The notes: generated by a model not told the origin, from the letters alone. DNA of 46,774 nucleotides from an uncultured Lachnospiraceae bacterium (GCA_900542015.1 UQLY01000019.1:1-46774), one strand, 5' to 3'. Positions 1-6,559 are shown, counted from the stretch's first letter. A program made the numbers and translations.

Positions 1-72
1 GGAGTTTTCCCAAGCCTCTACCGAGGAGTTTCCCCGAGCCACTACCGAGGAGTTTCCCCGAGCCTCTACCGA
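1..72. repeat. 24-bp tandem repeat (three copies) encoding octapeptides
   Basis: Three head-to-tail 24-bp units (GGAGTTT...CTACCGA) differ at only a few positions and keep the minus-strand frame. They encode the SV(E/V)A(R/W)(G/E)NS octapeptide of the partial CDS and probably continue beyond the window. There are no unique spacers, so this is not a CRISPR array. Confidence 0.85.
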
Positions 73-219
73 CCGCTTATACCTACCCTTGACAATCGCC
101 GGATTAAAGTATGTGCCAAACTCTATGCAGATCCTGCCACCAAAGTCATTCGGTACTGTGTCAAGTTCCTCCTGGTTTTTAACTGTTATTTCACTCAATT
201 CATCATAGTTGATATTCAT
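1..219 (-). CDS. Octapeptide-repeat phage protein, partial (C-terminus off the left edge)
   Basis: An open minus-strand frame runs from an ATG at 219 to the window edge without a stop (73 codons seen). A ribosome binding site (AAAGGAGG) lies just upstream, inside the 3' end of the neighbouring gene. The first ~50 residues are ordinary globular-looking sequence. From about residue 50 the protein turns into near-perfect octapeptides (SVEARGNS, SVVARGNS, SVEAWENS), with alternating hydrophobic/small residues and an N-S turn. Such short-period repeats are typical of beta-solenoid or beta-roll folds (inference). Function is unknown. It belongs to the prophage early operon by strand and spacing. 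Total length cannot be judged. Confidence 0.72.
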   Translation of the reverse strand, partial: MNINYDELSEITVKNQEELDTVPNDFGGRICIEFGTYFNPAIVKGRYKRSVEARGNSSVVARGNSSVEAWENS

Positions 220-223
220 GTAA

Positions 224-874
224 TTACGCCTCCTTTACCCTGCTTACGACCTCGTGTACCGCAATAAACTTTCCCTCATGTTCCGCGCTGTAGCGTTTCA
301 AAATTTCTTCAACTTTTTCCCTTTCGCCGCCAAATGGGAGATCCGGATCGGGTTTAATATCTTCCTCGTGTACGCACCGCCTTCGTCCATCCGGCAGCAT
401 TTCGATAATCCGGCAGATATAGACTGTCTCGATTTCAGGCTCTTTCTTTTCCTGATCTGCCTGCCACTGGTAACACATATCAATGACCTGTTCATTGGTT
501 GCCATTCTCAGCATTTTATCGAGTTCGAGGTTGTGGATGTGGCGGAGACCTAAGTATTTCCTTACAAAATCAAAACTTAATTCATTTCTAATTCGCAAAG
601 CTTCCTCTGCCGACAGCACCGGCGCAAGAAGATCGGAAAATTTAATTGTGTCGGTTACGCGCGTAGAATATGTTGTATACTTATACCCACAAAGAAGGAG
701 CGGTTCAGCATCGTGGAAATGTATGGTATTTTTAGGAGGTATTTTTTCCGTTGGTTTTTCCTTTGTTCCATACCAGACATACCCAAGTCTCTCCGCTTCC
801 TCCAGAAGCGCTTTCTTTTCTTCATCGTTTTCGCAATGAACAACCATTCCCGGTTTAATTTCTTTAAATCTCAT
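224..874 (-). CDS. Prophage hypothetical protein, 216 aa
   Basis: I do not recognise the family. The start ATG at 874 overlaps the stop of the upstream gene (ATGA) and follows AGGAGG, so translation is probably coupled. The protein is charged and soluble with no signal peptide or membrane segment. It begins MRFKEIKPGMVVHCEN, an opening seen in small phage proteins, and has a Lys/Glu-rich C-terminus. Its 3' end carries the ribosome binding site of the next gene. It sits between a replisome-organizer gene and the octapeptide-repeat gene, so an early or replication-linked role is possible but unproven. Confidence 0.75.
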   Translation of the reverse strand: MRFKEIKPGMVVHCENDEEKKALLEEAERLGYVWYGTKEKPTEKIPPKNTIHFHDAEPLLLCGYKYTTYSTRVTDTIKFSDLLAPVLSAEEALRIRNELSFDFVRKYLGLRHIHNLELDKMLRMATNEQVIDMCYQWQADQEKKEPEIETVYICRIIEMLPDGRRRCVHEEDIKPDPDLPFGGEREKVEEILKRYSAEHEGKFIAVHEVVSRVKEA

Positions 875-1668
875 GTTTTTTCCTCCTGTTGGTTTAATAA
901 CTGCTTTTCTAAAGCATCAAAGTCATACTGGCGCTGGTGGAAGTCATTAAAGCCTACATTGCTGTTGTTTTTACTGCTTTTTTCAGACCTGTTTTTTTCC
1001 CACGTCCTTACACATGCCTTCCAGTCTTTCATTTTATTCTTGCCGATCATCCATCCCTTTGCTGCATAGAAATCTACAAATGCCTGCGGATCAATATTGT
1101 TTTTTCTTTCCCTGCAATATTCTCCGACCTCTTCAACACTCGGCGGTACAAACTGCTTATTGTGTTCTTTACTCTTCTTTTCTTTACTCTCCTCTACTCT
1201 ACTCTGTTCGATTATTCCGTCGGAATGTGAGATTATTCCGACGGAATGTGAGATTATGACTACATTGTCCTTAATTTTGTCAACACTAACTAAAAGGTAC
1301 TCTTTTTTCATTTCTATCTTGTCACGCTTGGACGTAGCTTTCAGGTATCTTTTTTGTATTCCATGGGATGTCAAGATACCGTACCTTTTGAAAAGATCCT
1401 CTGAAAAAATGTTCCTTCTGATACAAGCCGATATAATCTCGCTTATTAAGTTTTTATTGTCGCTAGGCAAACCGTTTTCCGACATGAAAAGCAACAACGA
1501 ATCGTCTTTCCATTCACAGTAATAACCACATTCTCCATATATCTTCTGATATAGCTTGACAATTACTGCAAATCCTTTTAGTCCAAATTCAGCCTGTATC
1601 AATCTGATTTTCTCTTCCAGTTGGCAATCCAGTTCAAAGTAGTCAAGTCCTACCTTGTAATTTGCCAT
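871..1668 (-). CDS. Lin1244/Lin1753-type (DUF4373) phage replisome organizer
   Basis: 265 aa. The N-terminal ~110 residues (start MANYKVGLDYFELDC, then LIQAEFGLKGFAVIVKLYQK) match the Lin1244/Lin1753 (DUF4373) domain found at the start of Gram-positive phage replication-initiation proteins. The middle (about 135-175) is low complexity: a short duplicated stretch (IISHSVG / IISHSDG) and a Lys/Glu linker. The C-terminal part (from FVPPSVEEVGEYC to WKACVRTWEKN) resembles DnaD-like tails that contact the helicase loader. It is expected to bind phage origin DNA and recruit host helicase (family knowledge). The start at 1668 lies directly after the broken rusA stop; the nearest ribosome binding site (GGAGG) is rather far, about 13 bases. 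Confidence 0.8.
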   Translation of the reverse strand: MANYKVGLDYFELDCQLEEKIRLIQAEFGLKGFAVIVKLYQKIYGECGYYCEWKDDSLLLFMSENGLPSDNKNLISEIISACIRRNIFSEDLFKRYGILTSHGIQKRYLKATSKRDKIEMKKEYLLVSVDKIKDNVVIISHSVGIISHSDGIIEQSRVEESKEKKSKEHNKQFVPPSVEEVGEYCRERKNNIDPQAFVDFYAAKGWMIGKNKMKDWKACVRTWEKNRSEKSSKNNSNVGFNDFHQRQYDFDALEKQLLNQQEEKT

Positions 1669-1670
1669 TC

Positions 1671-1969
1671 TTAGCTTTCTGCCTCCTCAATTTCCACTTC
1701 AATCCTCGGGTTATTTTTATCTATAAAAAACCGGTCCGTAAACCCGACTATATCTTTCCAGCCGTCATTTTCCAGTATCCCTTCTTTTACAAGGGCATCC
1801 TGACCGGGCTTCTGATTTTTATATCTTTCAGACATTGCCGGATAAATATGGAAACGGTCTTTTCATTGCCGGCTTTTACCGCCGCACCCCGGTAGCGGTT
1901 GGTACGCTCCGCTCTGATATAGTCGTTAAGGTTATCCAACCTGCCGGGAATTATAAGTAAATATTTCAT
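1671..1969 (-). pseudogene. rusA: RusA-family Holliday junction resolvase, broken by internal deletion and frameshift
   Basis: The ATG at 1969 opens a 60-residue frame starting MKYLLIIPGRLDNLNDYI, the typical RusA N-terminus (IPGRL..LN.YI.AERTNRY). It runs to ...IKIRSPV and then hits a stop after four unrelated residues. In another frame, right after this point (about 1795-1806), the typical RusA C-terminus resumes: QDALVKEGILENDGWKDI, then FTDRFFIDKNNPRIEVEIEE and a stop at 1671. Roughly 25-30 residues are missing between the parts. They should carry the conserved (K/R)RDxDN aspartate cluster that binds the catalytic metal. The gene therefore lost its active site and its frame. Neighbours (Bet, YqaJ, replisome organizer) fit a recombination/replication module. 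Confidence 0.85.
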
Positions 1970-1980
1970 AGTTTCCTTCC

Positions 1981-2020
1981 TCCCCCGCCTTGTACATGTA
2001 AGAAAGCGGGGGACGTTTTT
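1981..2020. other. Perfect 8-bp hairpin overlapping the rusA ribosome-binding region
   Basis: TCCCCCGC (1981-1988) pairs with GCGGGGGA (2006-2013). On the plus strand it is followed by CGTTTTT, so it looks like an intrinsic terminator for plus-strand RNA although all nearby genes are on minus. In minus-strand RNA one arm contains the GGGGGA next to the broken rusA ribosome binding site and could mask it. Confidence 0.45.
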
Positions 2021-2078
2021 GTGATATAATGTTTAAGCATGAACAGTTTCTTTTTGGGTGTCCCAGGGTGTTTCAACC

Positions 2079-2849
2079 CTATTTTCCAAACAAAGCCATC
2101 TGTACATCCTGCGGTGCTTCCGGCTGTTGTATTGGCTCTGCCTGCTTCTTAGCAATGTTCAGCGGTTCATTACTGTTTTCCGCGATTACCTGCATTTTCT
2201 GCATTTCGATCACGTCTGACACACTAAAATTAGGCTCATCAATTCCCTGCTCTTCTGCAATGTACATTCCGTCAAATGATTTAGGGAACGCTTCGCGCAA
2301 TGCCTGCACAAGTGCAACCTTCCTGATCATAGTTGCCGGTTTCTTAGACCAGTTGCTGTTCAATGATCCGTCTTTTTTTCTTCCGGCATATTCATCAAAT
2401 GAAACCTCGATCCGCGTACTGTATCTTCTATCTTTTCTCCACACTTCTGCATATCCGCCGACTATCTCCTCTCCGGGCAACTTCAATGTGCCTTTTCTGT
2501 ATGAAATAACGCCTTCTTCATTTACTACAATAATTCCGGACTCGTCGCCGTCATAATTCGGATTTTCTTCTGCTCTTTTTTCAAAAGCCTCTTTTCCAAC
2601 GACCATTGTTGCAGGCTCGTTTCCGTACTTGATGCAGTATGCTTCTTTCAGCCAGGGGTTCAGTCCGGAAAATTTGCAAAGGTTCATAAACATTGCAATT
2701 TCCTGAAACGAAACATGATCCTTATCTCCGCTTACGAGGTAATCCCTGACAATAGAAGGCGTTAATTTTACCTTCGTGCCTCCTGCCATATATTCAACCG
2801 CCTGCTCATTTGCTGTTTCCTTTTTCTGTAAACTGTTCTGTACTGCCAT
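2079..2849 (-). CDS. bet: Phage recombination protein Bet (RecT-family single-strand annealing protein)
   Basis: 256 aa. The family is recognised from the N-terminal VKLTPSIVRDYLVSG, then FMNLCKFSGLNPWLKEAYCI, the MVVGKEAF segment, and the core NWSKKPATMIRKVALVQALR with REAFP. Bet anneals complementary single strands and works with a 5'-3' exonuclease, here the YqaJ protein two genes upstream. The C-terminal ~50 residues are Gln/Pro/Glu-rich and end QMALFGK, like the acidic tails by which annealing proteins may contact host single-strand binding protein (inference). Length is normal. Neighbours are DUF1351 upstream and the broken rusA downstream. Confidence 0.92.
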   Translation of the reverse strand: MAVQNSLQKKETANEQAVEYMAGGTKVKLTPSIVRDYLVSGDKDHVSFQEIAMFMNLCKFSGLNPWLKEAYCIKYGNEPATMVVGKEAFEKRAEENPNYDGDESGIIVVNEEGVISYRKGTLKLPGEEIVGGYAEVWRKDRRYSTRIEVSFDEYAGRKKDGSLNSNWSKKPATMIRKVALVQALREAFPKSFDGMYIAEEQGIDEPNFSVSDVIEMQKMQVIAENSNEPLNIAKKQAEPIQQPEAPQDVQMALFGK

Positions 2850-2888
2850 AATTTTTTCCTGCTCCTTCCTATAAACTTTTCCAAGTGT

Positions 2889-3722
2889 TTAAATTGCCCG
2901 ATAATCAATATTCCTGCTTTCAAAAAACTGTTTCAGCGCCACAGCATCATCTACCGACAAAAACGCTTTAAAAGAAATCCACTGTTTATTATTTTCCTCA
3001 GCCGGCGGGTTCATAAACCCATCCCGTACAGGCTGCAACTGTTCTGCCTCCATTTCTTCCACGGCAAGTCTCTCCTGCTCTTCTGCCTTTGCCTTCTCCG
3101 CCGCCTCATGCTCTGCCTTGCGTTTCTGGATTTCTGAAAGCCTGCGTCCTTCATTCAGTGCCTGATTGATGTCAAGGGTAGTTTTGTATATCTCTATTGC
3201 TTCAAAGCTAAATTCCGGCAACCCGGAAAGCGTAAAAATATCATTTCCAATCCGGATTTTTTCAGAGTTCAGCGCTTCCTCTATTTTTTTCATACTCACG
3301 GTCGCATTCAGCCACTTTTCATTGAAGATCATTTCAAACTTTACAAAACTTTGAAATCCCATGGATGCAAACAGCTCTTCGATTGCATTCCTTTTATCAT
3401 GCTTCTGCTTTTCTTCGCATTCCTTTATCTGTCTGTCTATCAGCATAATGGGTTTATCGATAATGGCGATAATCTCATCGATCTTATCTTTAAAATCCTG
3501 AAAGGGCTGCATATACTCCCTTTCTCTGCGTATACGTTCGTCATTCAAAGCCTTTTTAAATTTATTCAGATCCGCCCTGTCCGCCTTCGCTTCCTTAATC
3601 TGATCATCTGTGTACACCAGCGTTTCATAATGTGACACTTTTCCGGCAATTTCCTCTTTCAGTTCTTCGTAATTGAAGGTAATCTGTTCGGGAAGCTGCA
3701 CTTCATTCACTCTTAATTCCAT
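2889..3722 (-). CDS. DUF1351 family phage protein
   Basis: 277 aa. The N-terminal two thirds match DUF1351: FNYEELKEEIAGKVSHYE, then KADRADLNKFKKALNDER and long charged helices around FKDKIDEIIAIIDKPI. Residues ~190-225 are a Lys/Glu/Ala coiled coil, and the C-terminus (WISFKAFLSVDDAVALKQFF) is a small alpha/beta unit. The start at 3722 has GAGGT seven bases upstream. Genes of this family commonly sit between YqaJ exonuclease and Bet/RecT genes in Firmicutes phages, as here. The biochemical role is not established; a part in the recombination module is inferred from position. Confidence 0.85.
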   Translation of the reverse strand: MELRVNEVQLPEQITFNYEELKEEIAGKVSHYETLVYTDDQIKEAKADRADLNKFKKALNDERIRREREYMQPFQDFKDKIDEIIAIIDKPIMLIDRQIKECEEKQKHDKRNAIEELFASMGFQSFVKFEMIFNEKWLNATVSMKKIEEALNSEKIRIGNDIFTLSGLPEFSFEAIEIYKTTLDINQALNEGRRLSEIQKRKAEHEAAEKAKAEEQERLAVEEMEAEQLQPVRDGFMNPPAEENNKQWISFKAFLSVDDAVALKQFFESRNIDYRAI

Positions 3723-3743
3723 CTGCTTTACCTCTTTTCTTTT

Positions 3744-4409
3744 TTAATTGGCTAAATTGATTAAATAATCGGGAAGGATCGTCCCGGGTCTTTGATCCTG
3801 CAAAACACAATCCCAGAATTTTCTTTCTTCCTTCTCCAGAAACCGGATATCGTCCTCCACTTCCGACCTTTCAATGTGGTAGTGCTTGGTTTGAAGATAA
3901 ATCTCTCCTCCAAAATCATATTTCAGCTGCGCCTTCACTTCCGCAAAGTCAAACTCTGTAACCATCAGATAATGTAAAACCTGTATGTAATAGTTGTCCG
4001 GAATTTTCCCATTCCATTTCTCTTTTTGCGCGGGTTGCAGGATATTGGTTGTCTTACATTCCCAGATCCCTTTTCTTCCGTTACGATCAACCAGCCAGCC
4101 GTCCAAAGAGGCGTGCGCGAACGGATATTTGTCATTGATCCACATGTTATTTTCTTCATAGCCGACGTCATATTCCGGGTAATCCAGCCTGAACAGTTCC
4201 CTTAAATATTGTTCTGCCTCTGTCCCGTACACCACATATGGTCTGTCCGATATATCTTCCGCTTCCACACGCCCGGTCTTTTCCTGCCAGAGCTCTATAT
4301 TGGTCTTGTATGGGTTTCTCCCAATAACCGCCGCAGCATCTGACCCGCCGATCCGTTTCCGGTTCCGCAGCCAGTCATCGCGGTCTTTAAGTCTGACTTG
4401 TTTTACCAT
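3744..4409 (-). CDS. YqaJ-type viral recombinase (lambda exonuclease-like PD-(D/E)XK nuclease)
   Basis: 221 aa. Motifs in order: GGSDAAAVIGRNPY (21-34), YGTEAEQYLR with a conserved Glu (61-70), the metal-binding Asp103 in ASLDGWL, the Glu117-x-Lys119 of the PD-(D/E)XK core in GIWECKTTN, and QVLHYLMVT (143-151). All catalytic positions are present. It should resect double-strand ends 5' to 3' and hand single strands to Bet. The start at 4409 follows GGAGGT by five bases and overlaps the end of the upstream small Cys-rich gene, indicating tight coupling. Confidence 0.92.
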   Translation of the reverse strand: MVKQVRLKDRDDWLRNRKRIGGSDAAAVIGRNPYKTNIELWQEKTGRVEAEDISDRPYVVYGTEAEQYLRELFRLDYPEYDVGYEENNMWINDKYPFAHASLDGWLVDRNGRKGIWECKTTNILQPAQKEKWNGKIPDNYYIQVLHYLMVTEFDFAEVKAQLKYDFGGEIYLQTKHYHIERSEVEDDIRFLEKEERKFWDCVLQDQRPGTILPDYLINLAN

Positions 4410-4575
4410 TCAGCACCTCCATAAAATCTGTCTGTACCCACGGGCTCGTCATGACCCGGAAGGCGCGTTCCTGCCGGATCTGCATCTGCCTTTTCTGCTC
4501 CATGCAGTCCAGACATACGCCGCCGACAATTTCGCCCGGATCACAATTTCCGTTACATTCACTGCACTTAACCAT
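4387..4575 (-). CDS. Small zinc-ribbon-like prophage protein
   Basis: 62 aa from the ATG at 4575, which follows GAAAGGAGT; the in-frame ATG at 4593 has no ribosome binding site and is rejected. The N-terminus carries CSECNGNC and, after a PGEIVGG turn, CLDC: two CxxC pairs fitting a single zinc ribbon. The rest is basic and helical. The 3' end overlaps the yqaJ start by 23 bases. The function is unknown. Confidence 0.72.
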   Translation of the reverse strand: MVKCSECNGNCDPGEIVGGVCLDCMEQKRQMQIRQERAFRVMTSPWVQTDFMEVLNGKTSQT

Positions 4576-4590
4576 TGATACTCCTTTCTC

Positions 4591-4670
4591 CATGTGCTAA
4601 AATAAGCACATGGACACTTTGCTGGTGTTGTGGCTCTGCGTGCTTTGGTCGGCTTTCGCAGAGCCTTTTT
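4591..4670. other. Two hairpins in the short non-coding gap upstream of the zinc-ribbon gene
   Basis: The gap 4576-4718 holds a perfect 8-bp inverted repeat (CATGTGCT 4591-4598 with AGCACATG 4605-4612) and a perfect 9-bp stem (GGCTCTGCG 4632-4640 with CGCAGAGCC 4657-4665) followed on plus by TTTTT (4666-4670). The second looks like an intrinsic terminator for plus-strand RNA, although every gene for 4 kb is on minus. An AGGAGG followed by ATG at about 4705 opens only a four-codon frame. Confidence 0.5.
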
Positions 4671-4718
4671 ACTGATCAGAATTTCTATTCATTGTTCTTC
4701 CATTGGATTTCCTCCTTC

Positions 4719-5138
4719 CTATCCTTCCCCGTCGATTAGCTCGACAAGGACCTTCTTTCTTCCAAACTGGATGCACCACTCTCTGTCCGGATGATAGATG
4801 TCAAGAACGGTTCCGTTCCTGATCCGCTCGTCCCCGCCGGTATCCAGGCATTCAAAATAACCAAAAAATTCTCCCGGACGTCCGCCGGCATCTTCATAGA
4901 CCGCAGCTACTTTTCCGTACCACTCCGGTTTCCCGGCGCAGATCCCGGTTCTTACAGGCTGCCCGTCGCAGCGGGTTGTCCCATAACAGTACGCGGTCGC
5001 CTCCATGGGGATCAGCTCCCCGTCGTCGTAGCCGCTATCCGCATAAACGGTCAGAGTCAGCACGCCGACCAATGCCACCAGAAGCAACGTCAGGGCGGTC
5101 AGGACAACGGCATTCCTCATGCTCATTCTTTTTTTCAT
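4719..5138 (-). CDS. 3D-domain protein with N-terminal membrane anchor or signal peptide
   Basis: 139 aa. Residues ~8-33 form one hydrophobic segment (MRNAVVLTALTLLLVALVG) ending in VYADSG, a signal peptide or anchor. The rest is a 3D domain, the double-psi beta barrel of MltA-like and Rpf-like wall enzymes: MEATAYC near the start, LDTGG and VLDIYHPD with conserved aspartates, four cysteines, and KKVLVELI at the end. It probably acts outside the membrane on peptidoglycan or another polysaccharide. The start at 5138 has GGAGG eight bases upstream, inside the preceding gene, which it overlaps by 104 bases. A secreted protein in a phage early operon is notable. Confidence 0.82.
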   Translation of the reverse strand: MKKRMSMRNAVVLTALTLLLVALVGVLTLTVYADSGYDDGELIPMEATAYCYGTTRCDGQPVRTGICAGKPEWYGKVAAVYEDAGGRPGEFFGYFECLDTGGDERIRNGTVLDIYHPDREWCIQFGRKKVLVELIDGEG

Positions 5139-5295
5139 TTGCTTCCCTCCATTCTTCTATTTTCCAGTCCAGCGCCTGGACCGCCGCCAGGATCGCCAGA
5201 AACAGCCATATGCCGATTTTAGACGGGCTGCAGGTCCAGAAACCCATATGTGCGATTATGTACGCCGCAAGGGCGGATATGATGGTGTTTTTCAC
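5035..5295 (-). CDS. Small prophage membrane protein
   Basis: 86 aa from a GTG at 5295 that overlaps the stop of the upstream HTH gene (GTGA); AAAGGA lies ten bases upstream. Two hydrophobic segments (about 3-20 and 27-42) around a short CSPSK turn suggest a helical hairpin. A Trp/Glu/Lys-rich stretch follows, and then a tail that overlaps the 3D gene in another frame and may not be under selection. The family is not recognised. Coupling to both neighbours suggests a real gene. Confidence 0.6.
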   Translation of the reverse strand: MKNTIISALAAYIIAHMGFWTCSPSKIGIWLFLAILAAVQALDWKIEEWREANEKKNEHEECRCPDRPDVASGGIGRRADSDRLCG

Positions 5296-5534
5296 GTCAA
5301 TCCAGTCCTTTCTTCTTTTGGAACGCCCAGAAAGTTGTACGTCCTGCGAAGCTCCGTAACACTAAACAAATCCCCCGGGCGTTTTAATTTTTTGTTAAAG
5401 GTGCTTGCGGGCATTCCGATCTTCTTAGCCAGATCCTTCTGATACATGATCTGCCGCAGGCACATGTACTTTCGTATAACCGACTGGATTTGTATGTCTT
5501 TTTCTGCTTCCGCACTTGGTTTTAGTCGTGGCAT
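5292..5534 (-). CDS. Phage XRE-like helix-turn-helix protein
   Basis: 80 aa. The core (YQKDLAKKIGMPASTFNKKLKRPG, residues 31-54) is a Cro/XRE-type helix-turn-helix with a recognition helix around STFNKKL. The start at 5534 follows GGAGGT by six bases. A pair of GTTTAAC half-sites (5575-5591) lies just upstream, matching the operators of the divergent switch, so the repressor or the Cro-like protein may control it. Confidence 0.78.
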   Translation of the reverse strand: MPRLKPSAEAEKDIQIQSVIRKYMCLRQIMYQKDLAKKIGMPASTFNKKLKRPGDLFSVTELRRTYNFLGVPKEERTGLT

Positions 5535-5574
5535 ATTATTACCTCCTTCCTCATGTAATATATTTATCCCTTAA

Positions 5575-5591
5575 GTTTAACAGCGTTTAAC
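5575..5591. promoter_or_regulatory. Operator-like GTTTAAC direct pair upstream of the HTH gene
   Basis: GTTTAAC at 5575-5581 and again at 5585-5591, ten bases apart. The same pair with the same period occurs in the divergent switch region (5835-5851), so both are probably bound by the same regulator. Confidence 0.6.
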
Positions 5592-5594
5592 TTT

Positions 5595-5801
5595 TTATGT
5601 AAAAAAATATTCTCCATACTCTATTGGCTCTATTTCTAAAAGAGTCGACCATTTTATAATATCGTTTTGCGAAAAACCCGATCTGCAATTCATTTTTTTA
5701 GATACAGAAGTCCTAGATAAGTTTAATGCTTCCGCAAACCGTTCCTGGCTCCCAAATTTTTCAACAATTCTTCCATGTAGTTTATTATATTTATATGTCA
5801 T
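5595..5801 (-). CDS. Cro-like HTH protein (DUF739 type)
   Basis: 68 aa from the ATG at 5801, which has AAAGGAGG eight bases upstream; a longer in-frame start at 5822 lacks a site. The sequence (LHGRIVEKFGSQERFAEALN, then SRTSVSKKMN and GFSQNDIIKW) is a compact helix-turn-helix of the DUF739/Cro type in Firmicutes phages. It is the first gene of the minus-strand early operon and divergent from the CI-like repressor, the standard position of a Cro protein in a lysis/lysogeny switch. Confidence 0.85.
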   Translation of the reverse strand: MTYKYNKLHGRIVEKFGSQERFAEALNLSRTSVSKKMNCRSGFSQNDIIKWSTLLEIEPIEYGEYFFT

Positions 5802-5833
5802 TATCTCAACCTCCTTTCCCATCTGTCAGAAAA

Positions 5834-5921
5834 AGTTTAACATTGTTTAACTTCCTTGTCAACAAAAAGTTTGAAAAAGTTTAACTTTTTGTTTGAAAGT
5901 TAAACCACGCTATGTTATTAT
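5834..5921. promoter_or_regulatory. Divergent lysis/lysogeny promoters with GTTTAAC operators
   Basis: Plus strand, for the repressor: TTGAAA (5893-5898), 17-base spacer, TATTAT (5916-5921). Minus strand, for the Cro-like gene: TTGACA (5862-5857), 17-base spacer, TAAACT (5839-5834). GTTTAAC occurs at 5835-5841, 5845-5851 and 5879-5885, and its reverse complement GTTAAAC at 5899-5905. The first pair covers the minus -10 and spacer. The last site lies between the plus -35 and -10. Confidence 0.78.
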
Positions 5922-5948
5922 ATAGAAAATACCAGAAAGGATAAGCAT

Positions 5949-6302
5949 ATGAAAAACGAAATTACAGCCAAACGATTGCAATTAGCATTGTCAAACGCAG
6001 GCATGAAGCCACAAGAACTAGCAGAAAAATCAGGCGTAAGCAAATCGTCCATAAGCCAGTACGTTAATGGTTCGCATGCTCCATCAAATATTAGTAGCGG
6101 TAAAATGGGAAAGGTATTAAAGGTAAATCCTTTGTGGCTTATGGGGTTTGATGTTAATATGAATAAAGAATTTTCCGCTGACGAAGCGAACAAAGATTTT
6201 GACTTAATATATAAGTTTTCCATGCTAAATGAACGAGATAAAAAGATTGTACTTGACATGATAGACTCTATGTTATTAAGAAAAGAAAGTGGGGCGGACT
6301 AA
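5949..6302 (+). CDS. CI-like XRE repressor without a peptidase domain
   Basis: 117 aa. Residues ~7-65 are an XRE helix-turn-helix (RLQLALSNAGMKPQELAEKS, SKSSISQYVNG, then a VLKVNPLWLMGFD element typical of phage repressors). The remainder is a short helical dimerization-like region (FSMLNERDKKIVLDMI). There is no LexA/S24 Ala-Gly cleavage site and no Ser/Lys dyad, so RecA-stimulated self-cleavage is not expected. The start has AAAGGA seven bases upstream. Its stop codon overlaps the end of the convergent SOS-boxed gene. It probably binds the GTTTAAC operators beside it. Confidence 0.85.
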   Translation: MKNEITAKRLQLALSNAGMKPQELAEKSGVSKSSISQYVNGSHAPSNISSGKMGKVLKVNPLWLMGFDVNMNKEFSADEANKDFDLIYKFSMLNERDKKIVLDMIDSMLLRKESGAD

Positions 6303-6466
6303 CCCCACTTTTCCAAGAACAATTTTAAAAATCTGTGCAAATATTCAAGAGTACTTTGATTGTTTATCCTTTCAACCATTTCAATTATCATTTCTCCATA
6401 ATTTAGAGTATTTGCTCTATATTCTTCACTTGCTGCTTCTGTTATGTCATTTTTTCTCTCGTTCAT
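6299..6466 (-). CDS. Small SOS-boxed prophage protein, candidate antirepressor
   Basis: 55 aa from the ATG at 6466, which follows AGGGGAG by six bases; the longer in-frame ATG at 6493 sits within the SOS box and is rejected. The protein is charged and predicted helical (EYRANTLNYGEMIIEMVERI, then LEYLHRFLKLFLEKW) with no membrane segment. I do not recognise a family. It converges on the repressor gene, and the two overlap by four bases. A promoter with two LexA-type boxes precedes it, so it should be made on DNA damage. With a repressor that cannot cleave itself, an antirepressor role is an attractive inference, not shown. Confidence 0.65.
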   Translation of the reverse strand: MNERKNDITEAASEEYRANTLNYGEMIIEMVERINNQSTLEYLHRFLKLFLEKWG

Positions 6467-6486
6467 TATGATCTCCCCTTGTTCAT

Positions 6487-6559
6487 CGAACATTTGTTCG
6501 TATCTGTATACTACACTTCCTGCATTAAATTGTCAATATTGATTTAGAACATTTGTTCT
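6487..6559 (-). promoter_or_regulatory. Promoter flanked by two SOS (LexA) boxes
   Basis: CGAACATTTGTTCG (6487-6500) is a perfect palindrome matching the Gram-positive LexA box, and AGAACATTTGTTCT (6546-6559) is a second one. Between them, reading minus, lies TTGACA (6536-6531), 17 bases, then TAGTAT (6513-6508). One box would cover the transcription start and the other lies just upstream of the -35, so LexA bound to both should repress tightly. Confidence 0.82.

Noticed and set aside
1..72. Possible CRISPR-like repeat array
   Set aside because: Units are contiguous without spacers and keep a coding frame; they encode protein octapeptides.
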